In this document: in pieces, positions 31,235-41,031 of the stretch
How the letters are laid out: each line of letters opens with the position of its first letter
Position numbering within the stretch: the stretch's first letter is position 1
Origin: Anthoceros angustus
Lineage: Eukaryota; Streptophyta; Anthocerotopsida; Anthocerotales; Anthocerotaceae
Direction of reading: 5' to 3'
DNA: 64,000 nt
Assembly (NCBI GenBank): GCA_010909165.1
Contig: MU008228.1
Coordinates: 62,001 to 126,000 of the forward strand
Notes under the pieces: generated by a model
Databases searched by the model: none
What the model was told of the DNA's origin: nothing
What the model saw: only the letters and a program-made list of their open reading frames with translations
Made by a program: the position numbers and the translations under genes

Positions 31235-31869
31235 CGTTCAGGAACCGTCGTCGGAAGATGACTTTAAGTGGCGGGATCTCCGGGTACTGTGTATGACCAC
31301 ACCACCCTGAAGGAGTGAGCACACTGTTTTGCATTGCTCACCTACAAACAAACAGCACAAGACATGTTATTATAGCAGCGCTATGGCGTACCGTTTTGGG
31401 CAGGGGGCTTACTTTCTTTCTTTTTGGCGGAGCTGGCCGTCCACCGAGTTGGATCCCCAGCTTGGTACACGGAGCCAGATGGAGCTCCAGCTAGGCCCAG
31501 TAACCACCAAAGGCTGGGCACAGGCTCGATCCTCGATCGGGCCAGCCCGCGATCGCAGCCAGGCCGTGCCGTGGGTGCATGCCAGCAGCCAGGCCGAGAT
31601 TAGGCACCATGCCCACCCGTGATTAGGCTAGATTCGATCATTGAGGCCGAGAGCGAATCCATTCAGGCTTTTTAATTCCATTCCGGCGCCTGATCGACTC
31701 AGGCCTCCATCATTCAGGCTTGATGACAGGCCCCCCATGACCTTCAGAGGTCGGGCCAGGCCTGAATCGCCTCAGGCTTGGCTGAATCGATAGATTCACC
31801 CCACAGGAAAAACCAACGGTCTCCGGCGTACAAACTTGGGCACCGACTACTTTCTTCATATTATTACTT
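31235..31869. promoter_or_regulatory. 5' flank of PPR copy 5 and 3' flank of copy 6
   Basis: It has the conserved TGAACGATGG and TCATCTTCCGACGAC leader, then CCACCCTGAAGGAGTGAGCA with CTGTTTTGCATTGC (31,302-31,341), which recurs upstream of copies 6 and 7. A stretch of repeated TCAGGC words (31,655-31,790) follows. The last 70 bp (CTCCGGCGTACA, TTGGGCACCGACTACTTTCT) match the 3' flank of copy 7. Confidence 0.5.
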
Positions 31870-34800
31870 TCACGGTCGACCTTTACAACTGCAACAACCA
31901 GCTGCGAATCGATGTACACGATAACCATCCCTTACAACAATGTTTCTCTTCTCAATCCTTGACATGATCTCCGTGGAACTGTGACAGTCGCTGCACATGC
32001 GTAGATTCTTCGTTACCACCAGAGGTGTCCCACTCGGAGTGTTCAACAGACCATACGCCAGAGCTAGTTTCTCAGCATGCCCACAAAGCACATCTTCCTT
32101 TTCCTTCTCAGACAGTGGCTTCAACACCAACTTTGTGTGAGGTACGTGGCCTCCTTCCTGCTTCAGACGTGCATTCGTGCTCTCTACCTTTAACGCAATA
32201 TCATCTCTTCTTTCTCCCACTGCAAATGTATGTACCTGCTTCTTCACCTCAACGGTCGCCACAGCAGGTTTCTTGCTAGCTCCTGCTGCCATTCTCTGTG
32301 TTTCAATCCTGTCTGCATCGCTCCACCTACCTGCATCTGCATAGGCATGGGCCATAAGCACGTACGCAGACGCCCTTTGAGGATCCAGCCTAACAAGGCT
32401 TTCAAAACACAACATTGCCCTCTCTATATCCCCATGACTTTTGCAGGCATTAAGCAAAGACATCCACCCCACGACATCACTTTGACTTTCGAATGATAAT
32501 AGCATCTTCTCAGCCTCATCTAAATGGCCCGCACGCCCAAGAAGATCAATCATGCAGGTGTAATGCTCAACAGTAGGTTTGATGCCATGCTCTTCAGCCA
32601 TGGAATCAAAGTGCTTGACCCTCGTCCAGTCCTCATGACTGCATGCTACTAGAAGGCAAGTAAAAGTAGCACCATCAGGCTGAATACCGGCAACTAACAT
32701 CTCCTCAAAACAAGCTAGTGCCTTGTGACCTTCATCACAAGTACCATACCCAGATATCAGGGCGGCATTCCATGTCACCACATCTTTGTGTTCATGCTGT
32801 CAAAACCTGGCGTGCATCTTCCAGTTCACCACATTTTGCATACATGTCCACCAGGCAGGTGCCCACCACTACCTCATCCAGCAGTCCTCTTTCCACAATC
32901 TGTGAGTGCAGCTGCCTGCCCTTCTGTAAGGCACCAGTGCTTGCACAGGCCTTCAGAAGGCAAGCAAAAATAACATGGTCAAAATGAGGCCTTCTTGCTC
33001 CATTTGTCCATACAACAAGCCTCTTGGCTCCTGCTGCCATTCTCTGTGTTTCAATCCTGTCTACATCGCTCCACCTACCTGCATCTGCATAGGCATGGCC
33101 ATGAGCACATACGCAGACGCCCTGAGGTCCAGCCTAACAATGCTTTCAAAACACCACATCTCTCTATATCCCCGTGACTTTTGCAGGCATTCAACAAAGA
33201 CATCACCCCACACATCACTTTGGCCTCATGATAATAGCATCTTCAGCCTCATCTAAATGGCCTGCACGCCCAAGAAGATCAATCATGCAGGTGTAATGCT
33301 CAAGTAGGTTTGATGCCATGCTGTTCAGCCATGGAATCAAAGTGCTTGCCCTCGTCCACCAGTCCTCATGACTGCATGCTACTAGAAGGCAAGTAAAAGT
33401 AGCATCAGGCTGAATACCGGCAACTAACATCTCCTCAAAACAAGCTAGTGCCTTGTGACCTTCATCACAAGCACCATACCCAGATATCAGGGCTGTCCAT
33501 GTCACCACATCCTTTGTGCCATGCTGTCAAAACCTGGCGTGCATCTTCCAGTTCACCACATTTTGCATACATGTCCACCAGGCAGTTGCCCACCACTACG
33601 TTATCCAGCAGTCCTCTTTCAACAATCTGTGAGTGCAGCTGCCTGCCCTTCTGTAAGGCACCAGTGCACAGGCCTTCAGAAGGCAAGCAAAAGTAACATG
33701 GTCAGCCAAAATGAGGCCTCTTGCTCCATTTGTCCATACAACAAGCGCCTCTTGGCCCCTTGCTGTGCATACCCAGCAATCAGGGCATTCCATGTCACCA
33801 CATCCTTTATGGCCAAGCTGTCGAAAACCTGGCGTGCGTCTTCCAGTTCACCACATTTTGCATACATGTCCACCAGGCAGTTGCCCAACACGACATTTTC
33901 CAGCAGTCCTCTTTTGACAATCTCTGAGTGCAGCTGCCTGCCCTTCTCTATGGCACCAGTGCTTGCACAGGCATTGAGAAGGCAAGCAAAAGTAACATGG
34001 TTAGCCAAAGTGAGGCCCTCCTGCTCCATTTGTCCATGCAGAACAAGCGCCTCATGTCCAAGCCCTTGCTGGGCATACCCAGCAATCATTGCTGTCCATG
34101 TCACCACATTCTTTGTGATCATGCTGTCAAAAATCTGGTGCGCATCGTTCAGTTCACCACATTTTGCATACCCAGCTATCAGGGCATTCCATGTCACCAC
34201 ATCCTTTGTGGCCATGTTGTCAAAAACCTGGCGTGCATCTTTCATTTGGCCACATTTTGCATACATGTCCACCAGGCAGTTGCCAACAAACAAGTCATTA
34301 GAATGCCACTGCACATCATAGTGCACTTTTCTGCCAGATTCCAAGTCAGGCAATGCACAAGCTGAAGGGCAGCTACAAAGACGTGAGCATCCGCCTTCAC
34401 TCCTGACCTACGCATCTCATGGTACAGTTGTATGGCCTCCTTAGGTTTCCATGCTTAGCATGCGCAGATTATGGAAAACCACATGAAGACGTTGGTTTGC
34501 CCACCCTGGTGAACACATCCATGGCCTCCTGCAGCCTACCTCCACATGCATACATGCGCAAGATATGGTTCCCCAAGTATGCATTCGACTCGTACCCAAG
34601 TTTGACAGTGAGATCATGAACTCGTCGCCCCACAACCAAATCCTTCTTAGCTGTACACAGTTTTAGCACAGTGTACAAGAGAGACTGAAATAGCAGAGTC
34701 TGTCTGCGCCAGAGATTCCAGGGCTCCAACGGCCTCAGAAAGCTTCCCTGCTGACATAACGTGCTCACGGTTCCAGCCGTTACGACGCCCATTTCCGATC

Positions 34801-35220
34801 CTGCACACTCCAGGTTCAGGCTTATCCGGAGAGCTGGACTCGAAGAGAGGCACCATGACCCATCTGCATATCCAAGGAAACGAGCTGTTCATCAACCCAA
34901 GCTGGCTTAAACATGTTGTTCAACCACAGCACCTCGCCGGACCCCTTACGCCGGAAGTCAGGCGAACGGAGCTCTTCTTATCTCGTCTGTTGTCCACCAC
35001 ATGGTAGGGTCCAGAAAAATTGTTGCCACAAGTGCTCCTGCTCCTGGCAACGACCATCGCTGGAAAACCGTCCCACCACATTTCTCGGGTGCTACACTGC
35101 TGCACCTGAGGCTTGGTGTTTGCCAGGGGACTCCTGAGGTGAGGTGAGCCGAGTTCCTCTAGGATCCCTGTACACACCAATTTGTTGGGTCCACAACGGT
35201 CCGGTTGCCATGCTGGCCAT
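31870..35220 (-). pseudogene. PPR-DYW:KP copy 6 with a duplicated E-region block
   Basis: The start ATG is at 35220 in a damaged N-terminal region; the PDF-like motif lies at about 34,900-35,040 in broken frames. PPR frames follow (34469-34792, 33676-34353, 33465-33686). Then a first E-region copy appears (33030-33508: CFEEMLVAGIQP, HYTCMIDLLGRAGHL, down to RMAAGA). This is fused to the middle of a triplet (KRLVVWTNGA frame, 32792-33040) that leads to MYAKCGELED. Finally the normal end (31870-32781, 303 aa) has E1/E2, KKPA and a complete-looking DYW:KP: HAE, CSDCH, CSCKGRP. The order is therefore PPR-E-PPR-E-DYW, explained by unequal recombination between copies. Many small deletions break the frames. 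Confidence 0.85.
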
Positions 35221-35600
35221 CGTTCAGGACCGTCGTCGGAAGATGACTAACAAAGACATGGCGGGTCCCCTACTGTGTGACCACACCACCCTGAAGGAGT
35301 GAGCAGACTGTTTTGCATTGCGTACCTACAAAAAAGAAGACACGTAATGGTTGCGAAGGATGCGAAGTCGTGCTTCCTTTCGCGGTGTAGTAACTACTAT
35401 CTAGCTGTCTACAACTTCCTCATTCCAGAAAGAGACGATTCACTGGACTCTGATTGTGTCCGTTATGATGGGAGGCGGATCAGCGTTAGCCATCCATGTG
35501 CATCCAGCGCAGGCACAGTCACCGTGTGACCCCACAGGAGAAAGCGGTGTTCTCCGGCGTACAGACTTGGGCACCGACTACTTTCTTCATATTGTTATTT
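35221..35600. promoter_or_regulatory. 5' flank of PPR copy 6 and 3' flank of copy 7
   Basis: The conserved leader and the CCACCCTGAAGGAGTGAGCA block match the flank of copy 5. The segment before 35600 matches the 3' flank of copy 6. Together they define a duplicated unit of roughly 3.7 kb. Confidence 0.5.
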
Positions 35601-38227
35601 TCACGCTCGACCTTTACAACTGCAACAACCAGCTGCGAATCGATGCACACGATACCCATCCCTTACAACAATGTCCCTCTTTTCAAGCCTTGACATGATC
35701 TCCGTGGAACTGTGACAGTCACTGCACATGCGTAGATTCTTCGTTACCACCAGAGGTGTCCCACTCGGAGTGTTCAACAGACCAAACGCCAGAGCTAGCT
35801 TCTCAGCATGCCCACAAAGCACATCTTCCTTTTCCTTCTCAGACAGTGGCTTCAACACCAACTTTGTGTGAGGTACGTGGCCTCCTTCCTGCTTCAGACG
35901 TGCATTCGTGCTCTCTACCTTTAACGCAATATCATCTCTCTTTCTCCCACCAAATGTATGTACCTGCTTCTTCACCTCAATGGTCGCCACTGCAGGTTTC
36001 TTGTTAGCTCCTGCCATTCTCTGTGTTTCAATCCTGTCTACATCGGTCCACCTACCTGCATCTGCATAGGCATTGGCCATGAGCACATACGCAGACGCCC
36101 TGAGGTCCAGCCTAACAATGCTTTCAAAACACCACATCGCCCTCTCTATATCCCCATGACTTTTGCAGGCATTCAACAAAGACGTCAACCCCAACATTAC
36201 TTTGGCCTCATGATAATAGCATCTTCTCAGCCTCCTCTAAACGGCCCGCACGGCCAAGAAGATCAATCATACAATTGTGATGCTCATTAGTAGGTTTGAT
36301 GCCATGCTGTTTCGCCATGCAATCAAAGTACTTGCGACCCTCGTCCACCAGTCCCTCATGACTGCATGCTACTAGAAGGCAAGTAAAAGTAGCACCATCA
36401 GGCTGAATACCGGCAACTAACATCTCCTCAAAACAAGCTAGTGCCTTGTGACCTTCATCACAAGTACCATACCCAGATATAAGGGCATTCCAAGTCACCA
36501 CATCCTTTGTGTTCATGCTATCAAAAGCCTGGCGTGCATCTTCCAGTTCACCACATTTTGCATACATGTCCACCAGGCAGGTGCCCACCACTACGTTATC
36601 CAGGAGTCCTCTTTCAACAATCTGTGAATGCAGCTGCCTGCCCTTCTGTAAGGCACCAGTGGTTGCACAGGCTTTCAGAAGGCAAGCAAATATAACACGG
36701 TCAGCCAAAATGAGGCCCACTTCTTCCATTTGTCCATACAGCACAAGCGCCTCTTGGCCAGTCCTTGCTGCATACCCAGCAATCAGGGCCGTCCATGTCA
36801 CCACATCCTTTGTGGCCATGCTGTCAAAAACCTGGCGTGCATCTTCCAGTTCACCACATTTTGCATACATGTCCACCAGGCAGTTGCCCACCACAACGTT
36901 ATCCAACAGTCCTCTTTCGACAATCAGTGAGTGCAGTTGCCTGCCCTTCTGTAAGGCACCAGTGCTTGCACAGGCCTTCAGAAGGCAAGCAAAAGTAACA
37001 TGGTCAGCCAAAATCAGGCCCTCCTCCATTTGTCCATACACAACAAGCGCCTCTTGGCCGAGTCCTTGCTGCATACCCAGCAATCAGGGCATTCCATGTC
37101 ACCACATCCTTTGTGGCCATGCTGTCAAAAACCTGGCGTGCATCTTTCAGTTCACATTTTGCATACATGTCCACCAGGCAGGTGCCAACAAACAAGTCAG
37201 GAGGAATGCCACTGAGCAACACATCACTGTGCACTTTTCTGCCAGATTCCAAGTCGGCAGCAAATGCACAAGCTTGAAGGGCAGCTACAAACACATGAGC
37301 ATCTGCCTTCACTCCTGACCTACGCATCTCATGGTACAGTTGTACGGCCTCATTAGGTTTCCCATGTTTAGCATGGGCAGAGATGATGGAAGACCACATG
37401 AAAACATCTGGTTTGCCTACCCTGGTGAACACATCCATGGCCTCCTCTAGCCTACCTCCACATGCATACATGCGCAAGATATGGTTCCCCAAGTATGCAT
37501 TCGACTCGTACCCAAGTTTAACAGTGAGATCATGAACTCGTCGCCCCAAAACCAAATCCTTGCTAGCTGTACACAGTTTCAGCACAGTGCAAAACAAAGA
37601 CAGCGGAATAGCAGAGCCTGTCTGCGCCAGAGATTCCAGGGCTCCAACGGCCTCTGAAACCCTCCTCTGCTGACAAAACATGCTCACGGTTCCAGGCGTT
37701 ACGACGCCCATTTCCGATCCTGCACGCCTGCCAGGTTCAGACTTATCTGGAGAGCTGGACTTGGAAGGAGAGGCACCGTGAGCCATGTGCGTATCCAAGG
37801 AGACGAGCTTCTCATCAACCCAAGCTGGCTTGAACATGCTGTTTAACCACAGGACCTCCCCGGACCCCTTGCGCCGGAAGTCAGGCGAACGGGAACGGGA
37901 GCTCTGCTTATCTCGTCTGTTGTCCCACCACATGGCAGGCTCCAGAAAGAATTGTTCCCACAAGTGCTCCTGCCCCTGCTCCTGCTCCTGCTCCTGGCAA
38001 CGACCGGCATAGCTGGGAAAGGGAAATCTGTCCCCACTCACCCATTTTCTCGGAAGTGGAAGTGCTGGGCTCCTTACACTGCTGCACCTCCAGGCTTCAT
38101 TGTTTGCCACGAGTTGACTCCCTAAGATGAGGTGACCGGGACCCGGAGTTCCTCCTAGGATCCCTGTGTATGTACACGAGCCAATTTGTTGGGTCCACAA
38201 CGGGTCCGGTTGCCATAGTGCGGCCAT
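35601..38227 (-). pseudogene. PPR-DYW:KP copy 7, least damaged copy
   Basis: Three long frames cover the gene. 37004-38227 (407 aa) has the family start MAALWQPDP, a PDF-like motif at residues about 87-141 (WWDNRRDK, SPDFRRKG, VLWL) preceded by a QEQEQ expansion, and the first PPRs. 36208-37083 (291 aa) has PLS triplets and the last PPRs. 35601-36197 (198 aa) has E2, KKPA, HAE and CSDCH, ending CSCKGRA instead of GRP. Only about two frameshifts (near 36,200 and 37,080) separate the frames. This is the best candidate in the window for a gene that is, or recently was, functional. Confidence 0.85.
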
Positions 38228-38890
38228 CGTTCAGGGACCGCTGTCGGGAGATGATTGTGGCAGGGTCCCCGGGTACTGTGGATGACCACGCCACCTTGAA
38301 GGGGCGGGTAGTCTGTTTTGCATTCCTTACCTCCCAGAACTAAAACAAACAAACGTTATGGTTTCCAAGTTTGGGACGGAAACGGGGGGCATGTGCATGT
38401 GAAGTCATACGTATGCATATGCTTCATGTCGGTTGCCCAGGTACCGCGTACGGCCTGGCAATGTCATACTCCTGGCATGGCCTTCCTCTCCCTCGCCCTC
38501 GCCCCCATTCTCTTTCTTCTCTTTGGGTACGACGCCGCGACCGGCAAGCGCAAGCGAGGGCGCTGGGAAACTATTTCAAAGTTCTCGCTTGCCCTAGACG
38601 GAAATGGAGGCTTTAGGTAAGAAAAAAACTGAGAAATCCCATGTACCCCTAGACCATCTCCCAGGCCAAAGGGAGACTATAGAGGAACAAACCAGGCAAA
38701 AAGTTCATTAGCCTCGCGATCGCTCATCTTGAAATTATCTACGACTCCAAAAATGTATGATCCGGGATATGACTCGGCCTACCTATCATTGATATAAAAG
38801 GGCCTACCTACCACTAGTGTCGAAGATGCAGCGATAACTAATTGGTGCGACGACGTTCATCATGTTCTTGCTTGCAAGTGCACGGAGGGA
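38228..38890. other. 5' flank of PPR copy 7
   Basis: The conserved leader (TGAACGATGG) and CCACCTTGAAGGGGCGGGTA are followed by a short pyrimidine-rich part near 38,480-38,520. No gene recognised. Confidence 0.45.
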
Positions 38891-38894
38891 ATGC

Positions 38895-39110
38895 CAAACC
38901 ATGAGCATGACATGTGGGTTTGTCAGAGGAAGGCCGTACCATGAGCATGGCATGTGGGTTCGACAGAGGAAGGCCATACCATGAGCATGGCATGTGCAGA
39001 GAAAGGCCATACCATGAGCATGGCATGTGCAGAGAAAGGCCATACCATGAGCATGGCATGTGAGTTTGTCAGCGTGAAAAGAAGGTCATACCATAAGCAT
39101 GGCATGTCGG
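38895..39110. repeat. Tandem repeat with CCATGAGCATGG palindrome
   Basis: Six degenerate units spaced 33-48 bp, each containing CCATGAGCATGG(C)ATG preceded by AGARRAAGGCCATA. The core has 5-bp arms around AG. Confidence 0.85.
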
Positions 39111-39259
39111 TTTGGCAAGCCAGGTGTAGCCCATGGGAATACACTATGTGCTTTGAGCACTCATACAAATATAGGACTGCAGCAAAATGATACTATTGCA
39201 ATGCCCAGTGACGTTCTGTCATCCTTAAAAGCCTATGACAAGCAGGGGGCTCTATCTTG

Positions 39260-39501
39260 TGAGTGATAATTTATACATATTATAGAAAATTAGTGAGTAA
39301 ATTACATATTATTTCAATCAAGAAAAGGTCATACTATATATGTTGAAAAGACAACTTAAACTAATAACTGAAAAGACATGTCTATTCAACCTAGGGACAC
39401 AACCCTAATGAACGGGTATCAGCTGGATAACTAATAATGATTAATTACTAATGACATTATCCACTAAACCCTAATCATGATACAACACTATTATTTCTAC
39501 A
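39260..39501 (-). repeat. LTR of Copia element D (3' LTR, minus orientation)
   Basis: On the minus strand it starts TGTAGAAATAATAG right after a polypurine tract (AAGTGGGAG, plus-strand 39502-39510). The exact outer end is uncertain; TG at 39260 would give a 242-bp LTR. Its motifs follow the order seen in the LTR of element E. Confidence 0.6.
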
Positions 39502-39676
39502 CTCCCACTTGTTGATCATGAGGAAAGGACAGTCTTCACTCTCGCAAGTTCCTTGTGAGACTGTTGTTCAAGCTAAGGATCGTCCAAGTCCAGTCACGCC
39601 CAAGCACACTGTGTACGTTTGAGTCTGAGCTTAGGCTTCGGCTTCCCAAGACTTTGCGCTCATAAGCAACTCAAGT

Positions 39677-40093
39677 GTGAAGTCGTCTGCGGCAAGGTGC
39701 ACTTCTTTCTTTACCGCGAACATACGCGCTGTGTTTCATTGTGCCTTCTTGTGGGAAGGAGAAGACGGCGTGATCTCACGGTCTTCTTCTGAGTTTGCGT
39801 CTCCGCCTCCCAAACGCCGATGTCAGCCCCGCAACAGTCTCGGCCGGTTTGCTTCAACTAGAACAGCTGCTCAAGCTTCTCGCATGAATGTTGATGCAAC
39901 TGTGTCGGAACGAAAACGCCCAAGAGGCTGCCCTCGGGGCACAACTCGAGAATTTCTGGCTAACAGAGTTGTTGCGATAGCTCCGGTTCCTCTCACTGGT
40001 GCGGCTGCTACTGGACAAAAGCACGAGATGGGTGCCTACTCACAGCCGGCTAAATCAGGTGAAAGGTGTCTGCCAAAAGTCTCTTGTGCTTAG
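39677..40093 (+). CDS. Antisense ORF in the 3' region of element D, AT-hook-like
   Basis: A 138-codon frame on the strand opposite to D, between its RNase H and its polypurine tract. It contains KRPRGCPRG, which resembles an AT-hook, within a basic Ser/Ala-rich context. Downstream, at about 40,375-40,410, a pyrimidine-rich stretch ending in CAG looks like a splice acceptor. The frame after it, interrupted by element A and resuming at 59149, is Lys/Ser-rich. This may be an exon of a host gene carried by D. Family unknown. Confidence 0.35.
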   Translation: MKSSAARCTSFFTANIRAVFHCAFLWEGEDGVISRSSSEFASPPPKRRCQPRNSLGRFASTRTAAQASRMNVDATVSERKRPRGCPRGTTREFLANRVVAIAPVPLTGAAATGQKHEMGAYSQPAKSGERCLPKVSCA

Positions 40094-40410
40094 CACAGGT
40101 GCAAAGAAAACGAGTTTGAATACTCAGAGCTGGAATTCCACCAAGCTGTTCTCTGAAAATTCCCTGTCCCTTCAAACATCACGCAGGAGACAAAGATTGT
40201 GACGCTCGGCAACTGCAAGCAGCCATGTTCTCCTCTCTGGTACAAGTGTGATTACTTCAGGGTGAAGATGATCAGGGTTCCCGTTGTTGCATGTCAGGAA
40301 TTTTCTGGCCATGTAATAAGCTATTACAGTGAGTCTCCTGCCATCAAATTTTCCTTAGAAGCCTTTCTTACTAGCATATTATCACTAACTCCCACTTGCT
40401 GTGAACAGGG

Positions 40411-40580
40411 TGTTGAATAGATAACCATCTCGGGTTAAATATACCTAGTTAATTAGGTTAAATACATTATACTATAAATACTCTTGGTGCTTCATGTTTC
40501 AATTATTCACGCTTTTCATATTCCTCCTATCCATAAGCATACGTTACTATCAAGCTACCGATGCTCTATGGATCGGATCA
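40411..40580 (+). repeat. 5' LTR of element A
   Basis: TGTTGAATAG...GGATCGGATCA, 170 bp, canonical TG/CA ends. It contains TATACTATAAATACTC, a likely TATA box, about 65 bp into the LTR. Confidence 0.95.
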
Positions 40581-40592
40581 TGGTATCAGAGC
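40581..40592 (+). promoter_or_regulatory. Primer binding site of element A
   Basis: TGGTATCAGAGC immediately after the LTR; initiator tRNA-Met type. Confidence 0.95.
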
Positions 40593-40595
40593 TTG

Positions 40596-40742
40596 ATGCC
40601 ATGTACGATTTTTGTTTCTTGTGCAATGCCTCACAGGAAGGAATCACGTGCACCACCTCCATCGCGTGATGTTTTTCCACGCCACTGTATAGGATTGCAG
40701 TGGATTCCACCAATGCGTGACGGGCCATGGGATCAATACTTT
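40596..40742 (+). CDS. Leader ORF of element A, first part
   Basis: The first ATG after the primer site opens a frame of 49 codons (MPCTIF...GPWDQYF) that stops only because element B is inserted at its target site ACTTT. It continues in frame at 44646. The whole ORF is 216 codons and lies before gag. Family unknown. Confidence 0.65.
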
Positions 40743-40993
40743 TGTTAAAATCCTAGCAGTAGGATTGTGCATCCCTTACATCTAGTCTAGCATGATTGAG
40801 ATGCTACATTCTCGAAGATATTTTGTGGTATTCTCTCTATGTCAAAAATGTATACAAAGTACGTCTTAAATAGTGTTTGTGGGTGTCTCTTCCGAAGAGG
40901 CACACCCGTTCGTAATTACTAATTACTATTAGTTACGATCTACGGTAACTAGTTGGACGGCGAGGTTACGGACAGATTATCCATTTCGTAACA
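40743..40993 (-). repeat. 3' LTR of element B
   Basis: 251 bp. On the minus strand it starts TGTTACGAAATGG and ends GATTTTAACA. It differs from the 5' LTR (44390-44640) at about three positions. The adjacent CTCCCTCTTAAGCTGG (40994-41009) is the polypurine tract in minus orientation. Confidence 0.95.
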
Positions 40994-41031
40994 CTCCCTC
41001 TTAAGCTGGACGTAACCTACAGCAATGGGAG

